The notes beneath the pieces were generated by a model. It was not told where the DNA came from and did not search any database. It saw nothing but the letters and a program-made list of their open reading frames with translations. This document shows positions 6,355-12,963 of a stretch of 13,413 nucleotides of DNA, piece after piece (within the stretch, counting starts at the first letter, position 1; every line of letters starts with the position of its first letter). The stretch is taken from contig FR880061.1 of NCBI GenBank assembly GCA_000435175.1, forward strand, positions 31,932-45,344, read 5' to 3'. This stretch comes from Clostridium sp. CAG:245 (lineage in GTDB: Bacteria; Bacillota; Clostridia; TANB77; CAG-508). A program made the position numbers and the translations under genes.

Positions 6355-6477
6355 TGCTAAAATAATTAAATTCTATCAAAATAGGCATTATTTACAAAGC
6401 ATGGACACAAATCTTTTATGTTTTTCAACATTGTAGACACACCTAACTCTAGCCAAATTTATAATTATTTTTCAGCA
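6355..6477. repeat. Long imperfect palindrome, copy B (between acpS and tatD)
   Basis: A 123-nt element whose left end TGCTAAAATAATTAAATT pairs with the right end (TGCTGAAAAATAATTATAAA read on the minus strand). The centre CAAAGCATGGACA aligns with the AAAAGGCAAGGAC centre of copy A. It starts 6 nt after the acpS stop codon and its other base is 26 nt before the tatD GTG. It is the most degenerate of the three copies, with interrupted pairing in the middle. Confidence 0.6.
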
Positions 6478-6483
6478 TTCTCA

Positions 6484-6873
6484 TTAAAACAGAATATTTA
6501 CAGTTGCAACCGCATATTTTTCTAAATGTGATATGCTCACATCTATACTTTCTATTTTTGCAAGTTCTTTTTCAACCTCTTTTGTTAGTGAAATAAATTT
6601 CACACTTGGTCTTCCATTTTCATCATTTGTAGTCTCTATGTTTTTCCATGATATAGAATATTTATCTTTTATAAGTGTTGATACAGCCTTGAAGGCAGCC
6701 TCTTTTACGGCAAACCTTGCAGCATAACTTTGATATTTGTTTTTTTTCTTGCTTTCACAGTATTGTATTTCGTTTTCTGTATAAACCCTATCCAGAAAAT
6801 TATCTCCCATTTCGTCTATAGAACTTTTTATTCTTTCAACTTCAATTATATCTATTCCAGATTTTATCTGCAT
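6484..6873 (-). CDS. acpS: Holo-[acyl-carrier-protein] synthase
   Basis: A 129-residue 4'-phosphopantetheinyl transferase of AcpS length. It transfers phosphopantetheine from CoA to the serine of apo-ACP, activating fatty-acid synthesis. The signatures are intact: GIDIIEVERI at 6-15 with the Mg-binding Asp8, RFAVKEAAFKA at 53-63 with Glu58, the ENGRPSV loop at 86-91, and DVSISHLEKYAVATV at 111-125. The ATG at 6873 was chosen because it gives the normal N-terminus and has AAAGGAG about 10 nt upstream. An in-frame ATG at 6894 would place that site inside the gene. The upstream region has a promoter with a TTGACA box embedded in an inverted repeat. The gene probably heads an acpS-tatD transcript. 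Confidence 0.94.
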   Translation of the reverse strand: MQIKSGIDIIEVERIKSSIDEMGDNFLDRVYTENEIQYCESKKKNKYQSYAARFAVKEAAFKAVSTLIKDKYSISWKNIETTNDENGRPSVKFISLTKEVEKELAKIESIDVSISHLEKYAVATVNILF

Positions 6874-6902
6874 GTTTATTTTTCTCCTTTTCATAGAGTG
6901 CT

Positions 6903-6938
6903 ATTTTACTTGAAAAAAGTTAAACATTGTCAAGTAAA
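6903..6938 (-). promoter_or_regulatory. acpS promoter overlapped by an inverted repeat
   Basis: On the minus strand a perfect TTGACA (6928-6933) and TAAAAT (6903-6908) are 19 nt apart, longer than ideal. A perfect 9-bp inverted repeat, TTTACTTGA (6905-6913) and TCAAGTAAA (6930-6938), places one arm over the -35 box and the other over the -10 box. Such an arrangement would suit a repressor of lipid synthesis genes (FapR- or FabT-like). I could not match it to a known operator, so this is inference. Confidence 0.45.
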
Positions 6939-6975
6939 TTTAGTGGACTTTCATATATATTATATAATCATTATG

Positions 6976-7013
6976 AATGAAATTTAAAATAGCCACAATT
7001 GTGATTTTTCATT
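6976..7013 (-). terminator. Hairpin after the 410-aa gene, possible weak terminator
   Basis: One base after the stop codon, AATGAAA (6976-6982) can pair with TTTCATT (7007-7013). Inside it lies the perfect palindrome CACAATTGTG (6994-7003). There is no clear U-tract on the minus strand, so it may be an attenuating hairpin or an mRNA 3' end rather than a true terminator. Confidence 0.35.
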
Positions 7014-7014
7014 T

Positions 7015-8247
7015 TTAAAATATTTTAAAAATACTAATTATATTCATAATTAGCAATATTGCAAGTATTGCTACAATTATTTTATTTGTGCTAGCTGTTT
7101 TCTCTATGTTTAAGTTTTTATATAATAAATCGTATTTGTTTTTTACTTGCTTAAAAATTGCATCCATTTTTAGTGTTTTTGTCCATTCATTTTGTAACAA
7201 ACTGCCCAAATTGTCATTTGTAATTTCTTCTATCCATGTTGTTTGTGCAAATTTTATGAATTCTTCTTTTGCACTTTTCGATTTTTTCTCAAAATCATAG
7301 TTTAATTTTTTCAAGCTTATTTTTTTGTACAAATTATATATATACTGATATAAATATTGTCTTTCGAATTCACTTTGTCTTTTAGTACAATTTTCTAAAT
7401 TTATATCTGATGTTAACAAAACCGTTCCAACATTACTACAGCCATAGATTTCGTTTTTAGATTTTTCTACAATTCCAACTTTATTAGCAAGGCTTTCATT
7501 ACAACTATCAACTATATAGTCCGCCTTTTCGACATTTACAAATTTATAAAATTCCTTTTGTAATAATTCTATATTTGTATTATCATTCCAGTCTTCTTGC
7601 CCTATACAAGCGTATGAATATGTAATAAATCTGTTTGTATCTATATTCATTTTTGTAGCTTCTTTATTTTCGCCTGTAATTTCTGTAATTAAATCTGTAA
7701 TTTCTTTTATAGTGTTAAATCTGTCTGTTTGAATTTTTATATTTTCATACCCTCTATAATCATAAGCTTCCGATTTTATGTCTCTAAATTTATAATTGAA
7801 ATTACATATGTTGGCAAGGCTGTTTTCACCTTCTAGCATTGTTTTCATAAGCATAAAGCATATGCCAGTATTAAAACAAACTAGTGTTATATTTGTTATA
7901 TCAAAAAATATTCCATCTCTTTTTCCAGCTTTGCCTTGTATATCTTCATTTAACGAATATTCAAACATCGTACATGGGTATTCTGTTAAGAGTGTGGCTT
8001 GAGTTGCTACGTCTAAATCATAGAACTTTGTAAGTTTACTTCTGTTCAACCCCATAGTCCAAAACATTGTATTTCTAACCTTTGGCAAGAAATATGAATA
8101 TAAATCTTCGTCTTTTTCCTTGTCAAAAGTTTTCATCTCAAAGCTTGGATTTTTTAACAAGCTTAGAAAGTACCTGTTTAAATTTTTTTGTTTTATTATA
8201 TATGGGTATATAAAATATGTGTATTGATACTTAGTCTTTAGTTCCAT
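7015..8247 (-). CDS. Unrecognised protein with a C-terminal membrane anchor
   Basis: A 410-residue protein that I cannot assign to a family. It has no signal peptide. About 385 residues are soluble and mixed alpha/beta, with aromatic-rich segments near the N-terminus (YQYTYFIYPYII, residues 8-19) and a conserved-looking hydrophobic strand pair DGIFFDITNITLVCFNTGIC at 111-130. Residues about 290-385 are strongly helical and lysine/glutamate-rich, probably coiled coil (ERQYLYQYIYNLYKKI; NYDFEKKSKSAKEEF). One hydrophobic segment at 389-409 ends one residue before the C-terminus, so it looks tail-anchored with the bulk in the cytosol. The soluble-domain, helical stalk, terminal-anchor order recalls CorA-like proteins, but the GMN motif is absent. 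The start is the second ATG (8247): AAGGAG is 8 nt from it but only 2 nt from the first ATG (8253). It follows the WG-repeat gene and palindrome copy C. Confidence 0.8.
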   Translation of the reverse strand: MELKTKYQYTYFIYPYIIKQKNLNRYFLSLLKNPSFEMKTFDKEKDEDLYSYFLPKVRNTMFWTMGLNRSKLTKFYDLDVATQATLLTEYPCTMFEYSLNEDIQGKAGKRDGIFFDITNITLVCFNTGICFMLMKTMLEGENSLANICNFNYKFRDIKSEAYDYRGYENIKIQTDRFNTIKEITDLITEITGENKEATKMNIDTNRFITYSYACIGQEDWNDNTNIELLQKEFYKFVNVEKADYIVDSCNESLANKVGIVEKSKNEIYGCSNVGTVLLTSDINLENCTKRQSEFERQYLYQYIYNLYKKISLKKLNYDFEKKSKSAKEEFIKFAQTTWIEEITNDNLGSLLQNEWTKTLKMDAIFKQVKNKYDLLYKNLNIEKTASTNKIIVAILAILLIMNIISIFKIF

Positions 8248-8275
8248 TTGCATTTCTCCTTTTTAAGTTCTTCTA

Positions 8276-8386
8276 ACTGAAAACGCTAAATTTTGGCAGT
8301 GTAAATACATTTAAAAGGCAACTTTACATGTTTTGTAATTGCATTTTAAATAAACTTGACATTGCCAAAATTTTAATTTTTCAACT
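8276..8386. repeat. Long imperfect palindrome, copy C (between the WG gene and the 410-aa gene)
   Basis: This 111-nt copy has the best pairing of the three. AAATTTTGGCA (8288-8298) pairs perfectly with TGCCAAAATTT (8363-8373), and ATTTAAAA (8309-8316) with TTTTAAAT (8344-8351). The outer ends CTGAAAA and TTTTTCAAC also pair. The centre carries AAAAGGCAA as in copy A. The right base is 2 nt after the WG-gene stop codon and the left base is 28 nt before the next start codon. There is no U-tract at either base. Confidence 0.75.
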
Positions 8387-8388
8387 TT

Positions 8389-9906
8389 TTATTTCGTATA
8401 ATAATTTGCATTAGCATCTTCTGCTAAGTGCCATATTCCAATAAAGTCTATTACTGGATTATTTTCTAGTGTAAGTGTTGGGGCTACCGTTGTTTCGCCT
8501 TTTGAATTAATTGTTCCCCATTTTCCGTCTTTTTTTACTGCCACATATCCAGAATTATTTTGCTCTGTTGCATCATCGTAAATATAGTTTACAACTACAA
8601 CATTATTTTTGTCTACATAACCGTATTTTCCATCTTTCTTTGCCAAGAATAATGTATTGTTTGTTAAAATTTCTGTATTTTTCTTTTCTTCAAATTTAAA
8701 ATTATAATATTTATAATCTGAATTTATTCTAACTTTCATGTAGCCTTGATCTGTGTTAATTTCAGATACTATTCCAGATAATTTCAAGTTAAAATTTTTA
8801 TCATATAAATCTGTTTCAACTTTTTCAGATTCAGCTTCTATAATATTTGCTGTTTTTACATATGTTATAGATTTGTAATTATAATCAATTTTTACGTTAT
8901 TATCAGAATCTATCACACCTTGTTTTCCGTCTTTTTGAGCAATGTAATAATTTTGATAAATGTTTTTCAAAGAATCAAATTGTGGTGTAACTTTTTCTTC
9001 TCCTGCTAATGTTGCAATTCCGTATTTTCCACCTTTTACAACTACCATGTTGCTACTATCCATTGATTTCACATCATCATAGTTTAAGTCGGTTGATGTA
9101 TTGTCTTTTACATTTACAATCTTCCAAGAACCACTTTGTTTTGCTATATAAGTGCTTTCGGCATATACATTCTTAATTTCATCATATTCGATTGGAAGTA
9201 ATATTTTTTTACTTGTTCCAATTACTCCAAGTTTTCCTTCAGAATTTTTTACAATATATCCATTTTCATATTCGTTTGTTAATGATTTGATATCTGCATA
9301 TTCGTTATCTATTATTACAGAACCCGTCGAGCTTACCAGCCCTTTCTTGCCATCTTTCGTTGTAATTAAACTATTGCTAATTCCTATAAGTGGCTCTATG
9401 CTCTCGTAATTACAGTCTAGAAGTACTTTCCCTGAAAGGTCAATCAATCCATATTTATTATCTTTTTTTACTCTTAAACAACTTTTTTCATACCAGATAT
9501 TATTTTGCTGATCATAATTTTGAATTGCTTCAACCTGGTCGTATGTGCTAAATAGTTGCTCGTTTTTTTCATTTACTGCCTTTGTTTTGTATGTTCCATT
9601 TGTGTAATCTACATCATATGTTACTATAAATACAGCCTTGTCCTTGTTTGGAACAACAACCATTTCATCATAACTTGGTGTAATTACTGTGTTTCCAGAT
9701 GAATCAATTATGCCCCATTTATTGTTTGTAAATGCAGAATAGTATGCCATTGCAACTTTCTTTTCAGTTGTTTCAGCTTTGGGCTGCATTAATTTTATAA
9801 AAACTGCTACAAACATTATTATTACTAAAAATGCTATTATAACAGCAATAACTTTTTTTATATTTAGCTTATGTTCAGATCCGTTATATCTTTTTCCTCT
9901 ACTCAT
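8389..9906 (-). CDS. Membrane-anchored WG-repeat protein
   Basis: A 505-residue protein. A short basic N-terminus (MSRGKRYNGSEHKLNIKK) and one membrane segment (about 18-40) leave the rest outside the cell. The exterior consists of about nine WG/KWG-type beta repeats. Their 'K-aromatic-G-hydrophobic' starts are seen at residues 63 (KWGIIDSSGN), 151 (KYGLIDLSGK), 187 (KKGLVSSTG), 225 (KLGVIG), 294 (KYGIATLAG), 328 (KQGVIDSDN), 427 (KYGYVDKNN) and 462 (KWGTINSKG), with a degenerate one at 261. Each is followed by a (V/I)xPxYD-type turn. WG-repeat proteins are common in Clostridia and their function is poorly known; surface binding is a guess. The ATG at 9906 has AGAGAGGA upstream. The frame is open to a GTG at 10023, but those 39 extra residues have no ribosome binding site and would spoil the signal anchor. 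Confidence 0.85.
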   Translation of the reverse strand: MSRGKRYNGSEHKLNIKKVIAVIIAFLVIIMFVAVFIKLMQPKAETTEKKVAMAYYSAFTNNKWGIIDSSGNTVITPSYDEMVVVPNKDKAVFIVTYDVDYTNGTYKTKAVNEKNEQLFSTYDQVEAIQNYDQQNNIWYEKSCLRVKKDNKYGLIDLSGKVLLDCNYESIEPLIGISNSLITTKDGKKGLVSSTGSVIIDNEYADIKSLTNEYENGYIVKNSEGKLGVIGTSKKILLPIEYDEIKNVYAESTYIAKQSGSWKIVNVKDNTSTDLNYDDVKSMDSSNMVVVKGGKYGIATLAGEEKVTPQFDSLKNIYQNYYIAQKDGKQGVIDSDNNVKIDYNYKSITYVKTANIIEAESEKVETDLYDKNFNLKLSGIVSEINTDQGYMKVRINSDYKYYNFKFEEKKNTEILTNNTLFLAKKDGKYGYVDKNNVVVVNYIYDDATEQNNSGYVAVKKDGKWGTINSKGETTVAPTLTLENNPVIDFIGIWHLAEDANANYYTK

Positions 9907-9943
9907 AAATGTCCTCTCTAATTTATATAATTTTTGCAAGTAT

Positions 9944-9973
9944 AATATATCACAAAATATGGTGGAATTACAA
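9944..9973 (-). promoter_or_regulatory. Possible promoter of the WG-repeat gene
   Basis: On the minus strand TTGTAA (9968-9973) and TATATT (9944-9949) are 18 nt apart, upstream of the AGAGAGGA site. The region is so AT-rich that other pairings are possible, including a TATTAT two bases downstream. Confidence 0.35.
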
Positions 9974-9979
9974 TATAAA

Positions 9980-10048
9980 AGAGGAGATTTTAAATCTTTT
10001 ATCAAATTATTTGACTGGCACACTGATTTTTTATAGCATATTCAGTGT
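9980..10048. other. Intergenic inverted repeats between spoIIE and the WG gene
   Basis: The 250-nt gap between spoIIE and the WG gene contains no convincing gene. Besides the spoIIE terminator it holds ACACTGA (10020-10026) with TCAGTGT (10042-10048), a 7-bp stem with a 15-nt loop. It also holds an AGATTT-T-AAATCT palindrome near 9985-9997, inside a wider ATAAAAG/CTTTTAT pair. Their role is unknown; they could be regulatory sites upstream of the WG promoter. Confidence 0.35.
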
Positions 10049-10116
10049 ATGAATTATCTTTTGATATGGCTATTGACTAATGTTTCGACTAATTTTTAGT
10101 AATTATATGTTTTCAA

Positions 10117-10153
10117 AAAAGATTCACACTTTGTATTAAAGCATGAATCTTTT
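10117..10153 (-). terminator. Rho-independent terminator of spoIIE
   Basis: A 10-bp stem, AAAAGATTCA (10117-10126) with TGAATCTTTT (10144-10153), is extended by an inner CTTT/AAAG pair. It starts 3 nt after the spoIIE stop codon. On the minus strand it is followed by a run of T, giving a canonical terminator. Confidence 0.85.
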
Positions 10154-10156
10154 ATT

Positions 10157-12673
10157 TTATATATTCTTTTTATGTATTTTATAAACCATTACAGTCATGT
10201 CATCTTTTTCTTTTCCGAAGTCATTGTCTATGGCTTCTTTTAATATTAAATCTGCCATTCTCTGTGCATCATCTGTCTCAATTTCTTCCAATATTTCTTG
10301 CATCCATAAGTCCTTGCTTATGTATTCTTTGTTGGATTCTAGTATTCCATCACTGCACATTACAACTATATCTCCGTCTTGAAGGTCGTAGTTATATTCT
10401 ACTAAATCTATATTGTTTAGTATTCCTGTTGGTAACGAAACTGATTTTAGTGTTTCTACATTTCCTCCTCTTTTTACAAATGTTGGGCAAGCTCCATTTT
10501 TTATAAATTTCATATTGCCTTTGTACAAGTCTAGTATGCTTACATCCAGTGTTGCATACATGTCCTCGTCTGTGTTTGCAGATATTGTTGTGTTTACTAA
10601 CTTTAGAGCTGTATCGTTGTTAAAGCCAGATTTTAGCAGTCTTTCTAGTGTTTTTATTGCAATTTTACTGCTCTTTCTTGCATCTGGTCCAGAGCCCATT
10701 CCATCGCTTATTGCAAGCAAATATTTGCCATCTTCTAGCCTTGTTTGCAAGGTTGTGTCACCAGATATTATGGAATCAAACTTCTTTGCTTTTGCAAGTC
10801 CTACTTGCATTGTAAATTCATCTTCTGATGTAAATGTATACATACAAGTATTGTCATTTGCTCTTAGTCCACATTTTTGTTTTTGTAAAACCATTTTTTC
10901 GTTAAATACTTTTGCTAAAATTCGTGCAATTTTTTTAACTCCACACTCTTTTCCATCCACAGAATTGCACACACCTGTGTATAACGTTATAATGTATCTA
11001 CCGCTATCTTCTTGTTTCACAGTAATGTCTTTTAATTCTATTTCTTTTTCCTCTAGCAATTTTTTTACTTGCTCTTTTTGAGTTTTGTATATATCATCTT
11101 CATCTTTTGTAATTTGATTTGCCAAGTTTGATAATGCTTCAGAAACTCCATTTAATTGACTTGACATTGTTTTTTTGTTCTCATCTAGTTTCTTTTTCCA
11201 TATAAAGTTTAACTTGCTAACTCTATATGCAGAATTTATAGCTCTTACAATTTCATCAATATCATTTTGTGCAACATAGTCATCTTCCTTAGAATCTGCA
11301 CTAAATCCCATTATATAATTGTTATGGCTTGCAAATATTTTTACTATATCTTTTCTTGTAATAACTTCTCTTGCCATAAGTTGCTCAAAAATTTCATCTA
11401 AAATATTTTCGTTATTATTATAGATGTCTTCATATAATAGATTTTCTTCTTTGCCTTCCAAATTGTTATATAATTCATCTTCAAATAGTTCTTGGTTAGC
11501 CTTTTCTTGCTTTTCTAGCTCTTCGTCTGTAACAATTGTAGCAGCAGCATTTTCATACTCTCTTGCCATTGCTGAAATTGTATTAGACATATTTGTAAGC
11601 TTATTTATAGTCTCTTTATTTTCTTCCAAAGTTCTTGTAGTTGTTTCTGGAAGCATCTTAGTATTTCCAACTAAATCACTTATTTCGATTTTATATGATT
11701 TTGGAATTGCAAGAAGTCCAAGAGCGGCAATTAATATCTCTTGAAATTTTATTACCTCTACTGTATTTCCATTTGCAACATATGATAATACTACATTTCC
11801 TATTATAAATCCAACTATAACCCCGACTCTGCCAAGTCTATTTAATAGCCCTGCAATCATTCCAGATATCGCATATGCGGCTAACATTACAGGTTGTTGA
11901 CCTGATAATATTCCTACTACCGTTCCTATTGTTATTCCAGTAGTCCCGCCTACTAGTACTCCATTCTTCCAGCCCATTACTAGTACTATTAGAATACACA
12001 ATATGTTTCGAATTGAGAAGCCAAATATACTAAAGTTTCCTAAACAATTTACGGCTAATGCAAGCATTAAACTTGCTCCCATTACCTCTTCTATTGAAAA
12101 TACTTTTTTTATTTTTATCTCTTTGAATACAATTAATGAATTTACAAAAACTTTATATAAAATTGCCGTAGTGATTGTTATCATTAAAGTATATAATAAG
12201 TCATAAACTAGGAAGCCTTTAAATAAAAGTTTAATCATTTGAACAATGAATACTGCAACAGTCATTTGCATTCCAACTTTTAATTTTTCATTGCTTTCTT
12301 CTTGCTCAATTGGTCTTTTTATTAGCACTAACGCTACAAATATTAGCAGTGTTAATATGTAAAATAAAAGACCACTTCCGCCAAACTTTATTGCTGTTCC
12401 AACTAATGTTACTAAGCATACAATTAGTGCTGGAACGCCCGCTCCAAAACTAGCTGCCGTAATGGCATAACCAAATGGTGCAGCACTTGTAAATACTGGG
12501 CTATTTTGCCCTCCTAGCAAAGACATTATAAATGCTAGGGCATAAATAATGATGTTTGGAACACTAAAATTTTGCTTTAATATTCCAATTATCTTTTCTT
12601 TTTTGCTTTGCGTAGCAAAATCAACCTCGTCATCAAAAACTTCTTCTGTGTTTTTTGATATATTTTGAAACAT
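10157..12673 (-). CDS. spoIIE: Stage II sporulation protein E (PP2C-type serine phosphatase)
   Basis: An 838-residue protein, close to the 820-830 usual for SpoIIE. Residues about 40-325 contain around ten membrane segments. Residues about 340-560 are the charged, coiled-coil-rich regulatory linker. Residues about 600-838 are the PP2C phosphatase, with ISGDTTLQTRLEDG (636-649), the metal-binding Asp657 in ISDGMGSGPD (655-664), ATLDVSILDL (707-716), GACPTF (728-732), SLPTG (746-750), SDGILES (774-780) and DDMTVMV (824-830). SpoIIE sits at the polar septum and dephosphorylates SpoIIAA, releasing forespore sigma-F; its presence suggests an endospore-forming lineage. The ATG at 12673 has GAGGTGG 5 nt upstream; the in-frame GTG at 12682 lies inside that site. 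The gene appears monocistronic, with a strong terminator after it. Most sporulation partners are outside the window. Confidence 0.95.
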   Translation of the reverse strand: MFQNISKNTEEVFDDEVDFATQSKKEKIIGILKQNFSVPNIIIYALAFIMSLLGGQNSPVFTSAAPFGYAITAASFGAGVPALIVCLVTLVGTAIKFGGSGLLFYILTLLIFVALVLIKRPIEQEESNEKLKVGMQMTVAVFIVQMIKLLFKGFLVYDLLYTLMITITTAILYKVFVNSLIVFKEIKIKKVFSIEEVMGASLMLALAVNCLGNFSIFGFSIRNILCILIVLVMGWKNGVLVGGTTGITIGTVVGILSGQQPVMLAAYAISGMIAGLLNRLGRVGVIVGFIIGNVVLSYVANGNTVEVIKFQEILIAALGLLAIPKSYKIEISDLVGNTKMLPETTTRTLEENKETINKLTNMSNTISAMAREYENAAATIVTDEELEKQEKANQELFEDELYNNLEGKEENLLYEDIYNNNENILDEIFEQLMAREVITRKDIVKIFASHNNYIMGFSADSKEDDYVAQNDIDEIVRAINSAYRVSKLNFIWKKKLDENKKTMSSQLNGVSEALSNLANQITKDEDDIYKTQKEQVKKLLEEKEIELKDITVKQEDSGRYIITLYTGVCNSVDGKECGVKKIARILAKVFNEKMVLQKQKCGLRANDNTCMYTFTSEDEFTMQVGLAKAKKFDSIISGDTTLQTRLEDGKYLLAISDGMGSGPDARKSSKIAIKTLERLLKSGFNNDTALKLVNTTISANTDEDMYATLDVSILDLYKGNMKFIKNGACPTFVKRGGNVETLKSVSLPTGILNNIDLVEYNYDLQDGDIVVMCSDGILESNKEYISKDLWMQEILEEIETDDAQRMADLILKEAIDNDFGKEKDDMTVMVYKIHKKNI

Positions 12674-12926
12674 CTTTACCACCTCTTACCTTTTTAACTT
12701 TTGTACCTTTAACTGTATGCTAGTATTTTAGTACAAGCCTTGTAATTTGTTTGTCGTTTTTAGGCAAAAATTTAAAAAAGCGTTTTACATCTTGTGATAT
12801 ATTTTTATTATATTTTTTTAATTCTTCTATTATTTTTATTTATATTAAAAAATATCAAAGTTATTTTATATTATTTTGGCGGAAAATACAAGAGTTTGGG
12901 GATAAATTCTAGTTGTTATACTGGTA
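12674..12926. other. AT-rich upstream region of spoIIE
   Basis: About 250 nt with no open frame I would call a gene. A TGTCGTT at 12752-12758 (plus strand) has one mismatch to the Spo0A box TGNCGAA and could be the activator site expected for spoIIE. A TTGCCT (minus strand, about 12763-12768) is a possible -35 box, but no well-placed -10 box follows at 17 or 21 nt. Long A/T runs fill 12790-12880. Promoter assignment is therefore open. Confidence 0.3.
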
Positions 12927-12960
12927 TTTCGCCCAATAGGAACGTCCCTATTGGGCGAAA
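12927..12960. repeat. 34-nt near-perfect GC-rich palindrome after the substrate-binding protein gene
   Basis: Arm TTTCGCCCAATAGG (12927-12940) is fully complementary to 12947-12960. The six central bases are also palindromic (ACGT) except for one A/C mismatch. It starts 3 nt after the stop codon of the minus-strand substrate-binding protein gene. By position it is a terminator or mRNA-end hairpin, but neither strand has a following T-run. It is by far the most GC-rich short stretch in this part of the window. Confidence 0.7.
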
Positions 12961-12963
12961 AAT

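Noticed and set aside
3437..8386. The three palindromes as intrinsic terminators
   Set aside because: None is followed by a T-run on the minus strand. They are much longer than terminators and share sequence with each other, unlike the true terminators in this window.
9907..10023. N-terminal extension of the WG-repeat protein (start at the GTG 10023)
   Set aside because: No ribosome binding site precedes it, it overlaps the likely promoter, and the ATG at 9906 has a good site and yields a normal signal anchor.
10413..11081. 222-aa plus-strand open frame opposite spoIIE
   Set aside because: Serine/phenylalanine-rich translation of the complement of the phosphatase domain, with no ribosome binding site or recognisable motif.
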